Positions 32,454 through 39,729 of a stretch of DNA of 39,729 bases are shown here, one piece after another. The notes beneath the pieces are model-generated. The model ran no database searches. It saw only the letters and a program-made list of their open reading frames with translations, and was not told where the DNA came from. Both the position numbers and the translations under genes were made by a program. Position 1 is the first letter of the stretch, and every line of letters begins with the position of its first letter. The DNA lies in NCBI RefSeq assembly GCF_000227725.2, contig NZ_MU255056.1, positions 752,025-791,753 of the forward strand, given 5' to 3'. Source of the DNA: Thiorhodospira sibirica ATCC 700588. Its GTDB lineage: Bacteria; Pseudomonadota; Gammaproteobacteria; Ectothiorhodospirales; Ectothiorhodospiraceae.

Positions 32454-34985
32454 TCAAGATCGCCGTGTGGCCGCATTTTGCAGATACTTATCACACACTG
32501 ATAACAGTTCAGCGACATTGATCGGCTTGGTCAGGTATTCATCAAAACCCGCCTCCTTGCCCCGACGGATGTCCGCTTCCATGGCGTTGGCACTGACGGC
32601 GATGATGGGGATCTCGGCGGTTTTGGGGATATTGCGCAGGCGGCGGATGGTTTCATAGCCATCCATGCCTGGCAGATTGATGTCCAGCAAGATCATGTCC
32701 AGCCGCTGGACATCACGCACCAGATCCAGACCCAGCTCGGCGGTGTGGGCATCCAGTAACTGGATGTCGGTACGACGGGCCATGATGCGGCTGACCAGGC
32801 GCAGATTTGACGGGTTATCCTCGATATACAAAAGCACATGCGTTTGTGTTCCAGGGCTGTTTTCGCTCAGAGACGGGGGTTGTGTCATCATAGAGTCCTC
32901 GCTGCTTTGCTGTTGTCCTTTCGGTAGGGTGAACCAAAAGGTGCTGCCTTTCCCAACCTCGCTTTCCACATGCAGTTCACCGCCCATCATTTCAATCATG
33001 CGATGCGAGAGCATCAGGCCAATGCCCGTGCCATCGATGAGAGTATTTTCCATCCCCAGTCGCTCAAAGGCCTGAAATAACAGTGGCATTTTTTCCGGCG
33101 CGATGCCTTGGCCAGTATCCGTGATGCTAAGACGAATCCACTGATTGGGCAGTTCCTCACAGCCCAGGATCACCTCGCCATCCGGGCGATTGTATTTGAT
33201 CGCATTGGAAAGCAGATTGATCAGTACCTGTTTGAGACGGGTTTGGTCGGCATAGACCGCCACCCCCTCAAGTGCCCCCGTCTGATCAATGATGGCAATC
33301 CCTTCACGCTGCGCCAAGCCTTCCACCAGGTTGATGCAGGCGTTGAGCGTATCTCTTAACGGCACATCCTCCGATGAAATCTGCAGCTTGCCTGCCTCGA
33401 TGCTTGACAGATCCAGAATATCATTGATTAACGAGAGCAAATGCCGCCCAGCGCGCAAAATTTCATTGACATTATCAAGCTGCTCTTCGTTGAGAGGGTC
33501 GTGTCGGTCGCTTTCCAGTAATTGCGAAAAGCCTAAGATGGCATTCAAGGGCGTGCGCAATTCATGGCTCATGCGTGATAAAAAATCACTTTTTGCCTGA
33601 TTGGCTTTTTCCGCATGTTCACGGGCGCGATTCGCCGCTTCTTCCGCCCGGCGCCGCTCCTCCATTTCTTCTTCCAGGCGCTGATTGGTGGCCTGCAACT
33701 CAGCGGTGCGCTCGTTGACCCGTTCTTCCAGGGTAGCACGGGCGCGGTACAACATGCGTTCGCGCTGCGAAATGCTTTTGATCGCATTATTAAAGGCATT
33801 GGCCAACACATTGAATTCATCCCGAGTGTTGAGGATGATCGGCTGGTCATAGCGCCCTTCCTTGAAGGCATAGGCCCCAACAAGGAGCTGATTAATCGGC
33901 TGGGCCACCGTGCGCCGTGCCACCGCATCGCCAAAGGGAAGCACCAGCAAGGCCGAAATCACCAGTACCGCCAGCGCTGCCCCGTGAATGCGCTGAATCT
34001 CGGCGGCCACAATGCGCTCTTCAAGCGCCATGATGAAATAGGCGATATCTCCGTGTTGCAGCGGTAACTGCTGCACCCCGAGATAATAGTCCGAGCGTTG
34101 CAGCAGACCGTCTGCAGCCCGATGGTGCGCCTGGAGCAAGTGAGGCATGGCCTGCAATTCATCCGGGCTGAAATGGTGGATGTATTGGCTGTGCTCATAG
34201 CGGCTCAGTGACTCTACAGCATAGGACATGCCGATGGGCAGGCGCAGGCGGGTCATTTGAGACAAGGGATATTCTGCCAGCAAATAGCCCAGAAGCTGCT
34301 CACTGCCATCCGGCAACACTTGCTGGATCCGTCCATAGACCTCGATGGAGATCCCTTCGCGCGGATCCAGGGTATAGCGAATCTCACCCGTTTGACCAAA
34401 TTTCTCACGCTGCAAGTCCCCCAGCCAATCCGGGGTGGGAGGTGCGGTCCAGCTGTTCCCGCCATCCGTTGAAATCAACGGCACAGGCTTACCGGATTCG
34501 TCGGCCATGACAATCCCTTCCACGCTGAAACCACCGGCCACCCGTGCAAAGGCCAGCAAAGTGCCATCGGGTCGATAAATCCGCAAAATCTCCATGCTGG
34601 TCGTGCGCGCATGCAATGCCAGAATGGCACTTAAGGCCTGCTTATCCGAAGAAAACAGTTGGGTATCATTCAGCGGTGTGCGGGGGTCAGCATCCACCAG
34701 ACGGATCATGGAATCCTGCACATCCTCGCGCTGGATTAAAAGACTCACACAGGTCATCAAGCGCTGATGATGTGAGGCAAAATCCTCGCGGATAAAGCTA
34801 AAGGCATCATCAAACTGGCGCTGTGCGCTGCTTAAACGATCCTGCTTGATAAAAAAGCCCAGCGCTAGCGTGGTCAACAGGAGCGCACTTGCCAGGGTAA
34901 ACAACAACAGCAGCAAAAGCTTGCGTCGTACATTCAGGCGCGAGGTGAGCAACGGCGGCTGCAAGGTGTTTTTTTTCAGTGGCAT
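32454..34985 (-). CDS. Hybrid sensor histidine kinase with receiver domain
   Basis: The 843-residue protein has two membrane segments (about 22-46 and 335-352) around a periplasmic sensor region of about 290 residues, probably a double Cache-type fold. A HAMP domain and coiled coil (to about 460) follow, then HisKA with FLSRMSHELRTPLNAILGFS and a HATPase with NLLSNAIKYN and DTGQGIAPEKM. A C-terminal receiver (about 715-835) has LYIEDNPSNLRLV and MILLDINLPGMDG carrying the phospho-acceptor aspartate. No separate response regulator or HPt gene is adjacent. The signal is unknown. It converges with the SQR-like gene. Confidence 0.93.
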   Translation of the reverse strand: MPLKKNTLQPPLLTSRLNVRRKLLLLLLFTLASALLLTTLALGFFIKQDRLSSAQRQFDDAFSFIREDFASHHQRLMTCVSLLIQREDVQDSMIRLVDADPRTPLNDTQLFSSDKQALSAILALHARTTSMEILRIYRPDGTLLAFARVAGGFSVEGIVMADESGKPVPLISTDGGNSWTAPPTPDWLGDLQREKFGQTGEIRYTLDPREGISIEVYGRIQQVLPDGSEQLLGYLLAEYPLSQMTRLRLPIGMSYAVESLSRYEHSQYIHHFSPDELQAMPHLLQAHHRAADGLLQRSDYYLGVQQLPLQHGDIAYFIMALEERIVAAEIQRIHGAALAVLVISALLVLPFGDAVARRTVAQPINQLLVGAYAFKEGRYDQPIILNTRDEFNVLANAFNNAIKSISQRERMLYRARATLEERVNERTAELQATNQRLEEEMEERRRAEEAANRAREHAEKANQAKSDFLSRMSHELRTPLNAILGFSQLLESDRHDPLNEEQLDNVNEILRAGRHLLSLINDILDLSSIEAGKLQISSEDVPLRDTLNACINLVEGLAQREGIAIIDQTGALEGVAVYADQTRLKQVLINLLSNAIKYNRPDGEVILGCEELPNQWIRLSITDTGQGIAPEKMPLLFQAFERLGMENTLIDGTGIGLMLSHRMIEMMGGELHVESEVGKGSTFWFTLPKGQQQSSEDSMMTQPPSLSENSPGTQTHVLLYIEDNPSNLRLVSRIMARRTDIQLLDAHTAELGLDLVRDVQRLDMILLDINLPGMDGYETIRRLRNIPKTAEIPIIAVSANAMEADIRRGKEAGFDEYLTKPINVAELLSVCDKYLQNAATRRS

Positions 34986-35492
34986 GGGCTCTTATAGTCT
35001 CGACGATGGATGTGCAATATCCCAGGATCGTGCGTAGTCCCTTGGATAAAACTCGGCGCAAACTCAACCTGAGGCGTGCAAAAGTGTAATGCAAAACTGG
35101 AGAAATCGGGGAGGAATTAAAAATGGGTCAACACGCCAGCCGACATCGGCCTGGGCACAGTGAATGCGGTATTCAATCGCTTGACGGGCTTACGATGAAA
35201 TTTCTTCAAAATCCTTTCAATGCGAATAAATCCAACACCCCCGCGCCCGGCAACCTGGCGCCTGACAGAGTGCTGGGGTGCCGTTTAGGTCTCGCCTGAA
35301 TCACGACTCATTGTTTGGTGATTCGTGCGATGGCTCCGGGGGTTGGAGCGCGGCTTCGCCTGGCTGGAAAAGCATCGGCGGCTTTAGAAAAACGGCGAGC
35401 GCACGCTCAACACCCGCTTACCATTCGTTCACTTGGCCTTCCTGTGCCTCTTGCTCAAGAGCCTTTGAACAGATTCTAAGAGCAAAAAACAG
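34986..35492. other. Intergenic stretch, mostly unassigned
   Basis: About 500 bases separate the kinase start from the patatin stop. I find one short frame with a ribosome-binding site (35123-35299, listed separately) and no RNA gene or repeat that I recognise. Composition changes around 35200-35480 and the stretch may be decayed. Confidence 0.4.
35123..35299 (+). CDS. Possible small protein of unknown function
   Basis: The frame of 58 codons has ATG at 35123 and GGGGAGGA about nine bases upstream. The product is basic at its N-terminus (MGQHASRHRPGHSECG) and contains MKFLQNPFNANKS. No family, signal or membrane segment is recognised. It could equally be a chance frame in decayed sequence. 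Confidence 0.22.
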   Translation: MGQHASRHRPGHSECGIQSLDGLTMKFLQNPFNANKSNTPAPGNLAPDRVLGCRLGLA

Positions 35493-36431
35493 CTACGGGT
35501 TTGTAACGGTGACGAAACGATCTAGCTGTCTGCGGGCGCTTTCAATGCTGGGGGCGGCCTGACGGTAGATTTCCTCGGCTTTATAAAACTCCAGCACTCG
35601 CACCCCGACCAGCTCGGGCTGAATCAGCAGGTGCGGGGTGTTTTGTTCCAGCTTGGCCGCCAGAATGGAGCGCTGCATATTGGTGAAGCTGGCAAAGATG
35701 GTGGAAAAAATCGACGGACTTTGATCGGCCTGTCCCTCGCGTTGTCCCAAGACATCCACCGCAATCACCAGATCGCAATCCGCCAGCAAAAGATCATAAG
35801 GCACGGGGTTGGCCACGCCGCCGTCCACCAGATAGCGTTCCTCATATGCAACCGGGGCAAACAAGCCGGGCACCGCCATGCTGGCCTGCACCGCCTGCAA
35901 CACATCACCGCTATCAAGCACCACTGGCTGGCCACTCCACAGCTCAGCGGCGACAACCTGCAAGGGGATTTTCAGCTCGGCAAAGGAGCGTACCCCGGTG
36001 GCGCTGTGCAAAAAGGCGAGAAAGTCATCCGAGGCAATCAGACCGCCTTCGCCAAAATCCAGATCAATAAAATCCAGCCAGCGCAGCAAATCACGTTTTT
36101 GGAGGATTTCGCGCCAGCCTTCATCCTCCTGAATCAGCAGACGATTGAATAATTCGCGGATCTCAACCCCGGAAAGTCCAGCGGCATAGAGCATTCCCAT
36201 GATTGCGCCGATACTGGTTCCGGCAATACGATGCGGGCGGATACCCAGTTCATCCAGCAGCTCAAATACCGGAATATGCGCCAACCCCTTGGCCCCACCA
36301 CCGCCCAAGGCCAAACCAATCCGCAAGCTTTGCAGATCCCCCTTGACGGGCGCGCTGTGCAGCGGCGAAGTGCTCATACCCAACAGCGGCAGGCTGGCTA
36401 AGGCAGCGATAAAATGACGACGTGACACCAT
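35493..36431 (-). CDS. Patatin-like phospholipase with Tat-type leader
   Basis: The 312-residue protein begins with a twin-arginine leader (SRRHFIAALASLPLLGMS). The patatin domain has the oxyanion GGGGAKG (in IGLALGGGGAKGLAHI), the nucleophile GTSIG and the DG motif in YLVDGGVANPVPYD. It should be a serine lipid acyl hydrolase of the RssA type with a Ser-Asp dyad. ATG at 36431 is chosen because GAGGTGAGC precedes it. The C-terminal part (about 240-310) is a helical extension. Only seven bases separate it from the channel gene upstream, so they are co-transcribed. Confidence 0.9.
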   Translation of the reverse strand: MVSRRHFIAALASLPLLGMSTSPLHSAPVKGDLQSLRIGLALGGGGAKGLAHIPVFELLDELGIRPHRIAGTSIGAIMGMLYAAGLSGVEIRELFNRLLIQEDEGWREILQKRDLLRWLDFIDLDFGEGGLIASDDFLAFLHSATGVRSFAELKIPLQVVAAELWSGQPVVLDSGDVLQAVQASMAVPGLFAPVAYEERYLVDGGVANPVPYDLLLADCDLVIAVDVLGQREGQADQSPSIFSTIFASFTNMQRSILAAKLEQNTPHLLIQPELVGVRVLEFYKAEEIYRQAAPSIESARRQLDRFVTVTNP

Positions 36432-36438
36432 GCTCACC

Positions 36439-37425
36439 TCAATCCTCTTCCACGCAGATCTCACGCCGCCACACCGCCACAGCGGTGCGCACCAGCAGCA
36501 TCAGCAAAACCAGATTCAACACCACAAACAAGATCACCGACAGCCATTTGAAAAACACCAGATCCAGGCGGGCATACATGGTCAAGGTCGCCAGCGTAAT
36601 TGCCGCCAAGGGAAAGGAATAGGCCCACCACGACAAGAAAAAGCGGATGCCAATAAAGCGCACCAGCTGCGTGGCCAGCAATAAGGTGGTAAACAGACCG
36701 GCATAATAAAGAATCCGGGCGAAATGATTCAGCTCACCGTGCAGGCTCAGATACGACAAAAAGCCCACCGCTGGCGGCGCAATCAGAATAAACAGCGTCG
36801 GCAGCAGGCGTTGCGGCAAGGGATTGTGAAAGATCACCCGATAAAAAAAGATGGTCAATAACACCAGCCAGAATAACAGACCCAGACTGAAGAAAAACCA
36901 GGAAACCTCATAAAAACCGTGCGCAGTCCCGGCAATGGGCACCAAAATATTACCGACCACCGGGATAAACCACGCCGGATTGATGTGCTGAATCTGAAAA
37001 TGCTCATGATGCATCCACACATTCATCACATACAGGGTCAACAGCAGATGCAGCGCACTGCCCACCATCCACAGCAGCCGTGACAGCTCAGGCCACAGTG
37101 GCAGGGTCGCCGTCGCCAGTAAAATCAGACTGATGGAAAAGGCCGGGAAAAAATTGAGCTTGACCGGATGGCGCAGCTCCTTGATAACCGCGCTGCGATG
37201 GCGCAACAGCTTGAGGCTATATAACAGCGTAATGGTGATAAACAGCCCCCCGGCCAGCACCGTAATCCCCTGGCCCACTGACCAGGACAGGGCAAAAACC
37301 TGCTCAAAACGCCCCCAGGCCAAGGCCAGCCCGGTCACGCCCATGACAATGGCAAAGGCAGCAATGGGGAAAAACGGTAAACGTAAAGCCGTGGTATCCT
37401 CTGTCAATGTAGATGGGGTGTGCAT
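36439..37425 (-). CDS. TehA/SLAC1-family anion channel or transporter
   Basis: The 328-residue protein has about ten membrane segments and the family blocks FPIAAFAIVMGVTGLALAWG, LHLLLTLYVMNVWMHHEHF, INPAWFIPVVGNILVPIAG and SWWAYSFPLAAITLATL. TehA/SLAC1 members conduct anions or tellurite-related compounds; the substrate here is unknown. Length is normal for TehA. It is the first gene of a pair with the patatin gene. Confidence 0.88.
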   Translation of the reverse strand: MHTPSTLTEDTTALRLPFFPIAAFAIVMGVTGLALAWGRFEQVFALSWSVGQGITVLAGGLFITITLLYSLKLLRHRSAVIKELRHPVKLNFFPAFSISLILLATATLPLWPELSRLLWMVGSALHLLLTLYVMNVWMHHEHFQIQHINPAWFIPVVGNILVPIAGTAHGFYEVSWFFFSLGLLFWLVLLTIFFYRVIFHNPLPQRLLPTLFILIAPPAVGFLSYLSLHGELNHFARILYYAGLFTTLLLATQLVRFIGIRFFLSWWAYSFPLAAITLATLTMYARLDLVFFKWLSVILFVVLNLVLLMLLVRTAVAVWRREICVEED

Positions 37426-37509
37426 GTATCGTTCCCGTAATCGTGCTTTTTATCGCTTATTTGCGTATTTTAGTGAATGTTAAACGTGTTTTCCGGAGTA
37501 TAGCCTAGG

Positions 37510-38073
37510 CTATCCCCACCCGGTGCTCAATAGTGTTGCCAAATCACGCCGTGACAGAACCGCCGAGCAATCGCGCCAATCCTTTTCAAGTGGTTCTATG
37601 GTGCTGGTGTAGCGCAAATCAAAGCCCGTGGCACGCCTCTGGGCATCAATGTATTCATCAAGCTTCTCACCGAGGGTTTCGATATCCTCGATCCACTCAT
37701 CCTTGATGGTATCCGGTAAAGACCCGAAAAGATCATAACGGTTGCGCATACGCTCGGATAAACGTTCATAAATTTTCTCGTCCACCGTCTGCTCGAATAC
37801 CAGATTCAACATATCCACGGTATCGCGCTTTTGACCGAAGCGTTTAATACGCCCGATGCGCTGTTCCAGTCGGGTCGGGTTCCAGGGAAGATCAATATTG
37901 ATCAGCGTACCAAGGGTTTGCAGATTAAGCCCTTCGCAGGCGGCATCCGTGGCGACCATAATGCGAATCTCGTGCTCAGCCACCATGCGTTTTAGCGTTT
38001 CGCGCTCGACCGTGACACGCTCGCCGTGTTGGTACAGGCGGCTACGTCCCGCTCCCGCGTAAAGTCCTAGCGC
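37510..38073 (-). pseudogene. C-terminal fragment of a SNF2-like helicase, cut by IS607 element
   Basis: The frame encodes ALGLYAGAGRSRLYQHGERV, MVATDAACEGLNLQTLGTLI and NIDLPWNPTRLEQRIGRIKR, the last helicase motifs of SNF2/RapA-like DNA-dependent ATPases. A C-terminal extension rich in acidic residues ends in LATLLSTGWG. The reading frame runs without a stop up to the right end of the IS607-type element at 38074. The ATPase half must lie beyond the element, outside this window. Some helicases of this type belong to phage-defence systems; no partner gene supports that here. Confidence 0.8.
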
Positions 38074-38079
38074 CTGCTC

Positions 38080-39480
38080 CTAAAAACCTGAACAAAGTTG
38101 CTCAGGATGGTTTTTCGGTAATTCGCTCTCCGTTGATAACACCCTTGCGGGCGAGCAACTGGAGTCCTGGTTGAGCAGTCCCAACCAATGGCGCTCAGTC
38201 CGTTCCAGCAAGATCGCCTTGACCCGCTTGAACGGGGTAAACCGCTCAATGTCCGGGTCTGATAACCTCGCCAGCACGTTTCGCGCAGCGTTTTGGTCTG
38301 CCTGCAACACAACCCCGTCGGAACAGTAAAATTGATCCCCTTGCCGTTTGCCGTCAAGGCATCCAGTTCGAGAATCCATTTGCGATGTGTAAGCCGGATT
38401 GACCAGCACGACCGTCGAACCTCGACGGTGTGAAACACTGTCAAGTGCTTCGGCAATGACGCCTTTCGTCCAACTTGTGAGGCGGCGATTGACGTTCTTG
38501 CCGAAGGACTTGCCCGCCATTGGGGCGGCGAGATCTTCCGCCGCGATCACAGCGGCTTTGTCGACGACCTTGTTCACCGACTGGAACACGATGTCGCGGA
38601 TGCGCGCGTGCGTCTTGTCCATCTGCCGATTGAGCTTTTTGCGCCCGAGGTTGAACCGGCGGATGTGCTCACGCTTGCGCGGGTTGCGGGTGTTATTGGC
38701 ACGCGCGCGCAGCTTGGCGCGGCGCTGATATTTGGCCTTGAGCTTGTCGGAGGTGTCGGTGAGGATCGCGCCCAGTTCCTGGCCGTGGTGCTCGCCGTCG
38801 GAATCGACCATCACCTCGGAGTAGCCTTTATCGACGCCGATGGTGCGCGTGCCGCTGTTCTGGGTGATGTCGGCCTCGATGGTGTAGTGGACCTCGATGC
38901 GATCCTCGTCGGTGAGGATGATCCGTAGCGTACCGGTGGGCGCCACCGTGGTATCGAGTGGAATGGCGATGCGAGTGCCTTTGACCAGGCCGGGGATCTT
39001 GATCCAGACGCGCCCGCCGAGGTGAAAGGTGGTGTAGTTGTCCGCGCGCACGATGATTTGGTTATGGGTGTGGTTGTGTCCGCGACGCCAGTGCTTGCGC
39101 ATCACCCGGCGCAGATAGGGATCAGTTGTCCAGTCGGTGCGCTTGAGCGCAGTGAACAAGCGCTTTTGTTCGATCTTGTCCTGGGTGTGACGCCAGATCG
39201 AGCGACGCGCCTTGACCTTGGCCGCTTCCATGTTGGCGGTGATGTCGCCCTTGGCATCGCGCAGGGTTTCTTTCCAGGCATTGGCCGAGACCGGGAAGGC
39301 GCGGCCTTCGCTCAGCCAAGCATCGCGAATCTGGCGGTCGGACAAGCCCACGCCGTGCAGCGAACCAAAGCGCTGCCAGACATCAGAGCGCACTTGCCCG
39401 AGCCGCCGTGCCTGTTCGCGCAAGGCCGCCACCTTGCCCTTGTTCGGGCGCTTGGCGCGCAGAATCCGCGTGACCTTCAT
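38080..39480 (-). CDS. tnpB: TnpB RNA-guided nuclease of the IS607-type element
   Basis: The 466-residue protein has a RuvC-like site: Asp in IGVDKGYSEVMVDSDG, Glu in AVIAAEDLAAPM and Asp in ADQNAARNVLARL. The zinc-ribbon region (SQMDSRTGCLDGKRQGDQFY and following CSDG) has fewer cysteines than the usual CxxC pairs. TnpB proteins are ancestors of Cas12 and cut DNA guided by an RNA made from the element's right end. ATG at 39480 overlaps the tnpA stop. The catalytic triad looks complete, so the protein may be active. Confidence 0.92.
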   Translation of the reverse strand: MKVTRILRAKRPNKGKVAALREQARRLGQVRSDVWQRFGSLHGVGLSDRQIRDAWLSEGRAFPVSANAWKETLRDAKGDITANMEAAKVKARRSIWRHTQDKIEQKRLFTALKRTDWTTDPYLRRVMRKHWRRGHNHTHNQIIVRADNYTTFHLGGRVWIKIPGLVKGTRIAIPLDTTVAPTGTLRIILTDEDRIEVHYTIEADITQNSGTRTIGVDKGYSEVMVDSDGEHHGQELGAILTDTSDKLKAKYQRRAKLRARANNTRNPRKREHIRRFNLGRKKLNRQMDKTHARIRDIVFQSVNKVVDKAAVIAAEDLAAPMAGKSFGKNVNRRLTSWTKGVIAEALDSVSHRRGSTVVLVNPAYTSQMDSRTGCLDGKRQGDQFYCSDGVVLQADQNAARNVLARLSDPDIERFTPFKRVKAILLERTERHWLGLLNQDSSCSPARVLSTESELPKNHPEQLCSGF

Positions 39481-39729
39481 TCGCAGGCGTCCTTGGGTTG
39501 GCGAAGAGACATCTCGGCAAAGTCCTCCTTGATGGATTGTTTGTATTTGCGCATCCCGTACAGCCGACAAGAAAAGGTCTGCACAATCGCCAATAGATCC
39601 TCGACCATCTCTTGCTCGGGCGAGAGGGAGTCCTGGTTAACCACCACGATCTCGCAGCCGTTTTCATCAGCCAGGTGCGCAAAGAGATCAAAGCCAAAAC
39701 GCATCAACCGGTCTTTGTGGGCGATCAGC
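39477..39729 (-). CDS. tnpA: IS607-type serine recombinase TnpA (C-terminal part)
   Basis: The visible C-terminal part reads LIAHKDRLMRFGFDLFAHLA, NGCEIVVVNQDSLSPEQEMV and EDLLAIVQTFSCRLYGMRKY, typical of IS607 serine transposases. The N-terminal part with the HTH and catalytic serine lies outside the window. It ends with TGA overlapping the tnpB ATG. Confidence 0.88.
   Translation of the reverse strand, partial: LIAHKDRLMRFGFDLFAHLADENGCEIVVVNQDSLSPEQEMVEDLLAIVQTFSCRLYGMRKYKQSIKEDFAEMSLRQPKDACE

Larger units (their letters stand above)
38074..39729 (-). mobile_element. IS607-family element (right end in window, left end outside)
   Basis: A serine-recombinase tnpA (partial) and a tnpB overlap by ATGA on the minus strand. 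The right end is at 38074 (…TTTTTAGGAGCAG), defined by similarity to the solo copy at 21521-21632 and by the resumption of the helicase frame beyond it. IS607 elements do not make target duplications. Confidence 0.85.

Noticed and set aside
35278-35562. 94-codon plus-strand frame overlapping the patatin 3' end
   Set aside because: There is no ribosome-binding site, its composition is odd, and it runs antisense into a confident gene.
36439-38073. TehA channel, patatin and helicase as one defence island
   Set aside because: Patatin phospholipases and helicases occur in defence systems, but this patatin has a Tat-type leader and pairs with a TehA-type channel, while the helicase is a separate broken gene.

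Overview
The window reads as a chromosomal segment of a Gram-negative gammaproteobacterium, probably a sulfur oxidiser. The rpsP-rimM-trmD-rplS order, LpxH, Uup, TcdA and ArsB are of gammaproteobacterial type, and there is a Tat-exported sulfide:quinone oxidoreductase-like protein. I cannot name the genus. No rRNA, tRNA, CRISPR array or integron integrase is visible.

Bases 1-7338 are a cluster of integron gene cassettes without an integrase. All cassette genes lie on the minus strand and are separated by attC-type sites (446-533, 1202-1270, 5732-5783, 6219-6291). The cassettes encode a DUF3892 protein, an unknown membrane-anchored protein, a HigB/HigA toxin-antitoxin pair, an EcoRII-like restriction-modification system with its Vsr repair endonuclease, a free-standing EcoRII-N-like domain, and a HigA with a truncated HigB. 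Four related insertions (end of one at 1-132; 1271-1921; 2536-2698; 6292-6976) look like group IIC-attC introns that carry no reverse transcriptase. They lie in the attC sites, in the orientation opposite to the cassette genes. A decayed IS1-family element (7339-8148) cuts the last higB and joins the array to the core genome, where the integrase and attI would be expected.

Bases 8188-27141 are mostly core genes. comF lies downstream of an EAL-CBS-GGDEF protein, followed by a nitroreductase, the ribosomal/tRNA-modification operon, a porin and a Nif3-family protein. Next come an unusual lipoate-ligase-like/DUF116 fusion, a periplasmic cyclophilin followed by lpxH, an arsR-arsC-arsB arsenic-resistance set, uup and a DUF4139 exported protein. 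The arsR-arsC gap holds a solo right end of an IS607-type element, and the arsR stop codon lies inside it.

Bases 27142-37425 hold a tight minus-strand run (GYF-like/pentapeptide-repeat protein, quinone oxidoreductase, tcdA, thioredoxin-like protein), the SQR-like gene, a large hybrid histidine kinase, a Tat-type patatin phospholipase and a TehA/SLAC1-family channel. A 33-base palindrome occurs twice in opposite orientation (27161-27193 and 30909-30941).

From 37510 to the end, the C-terminal part of a SNF2-like helicase is interrupted by an IS607-family element (tnpA partial, tnpB complete). The element's right end matches the solo copy beside arsR, so the same mobile family has acted at two places in the window.
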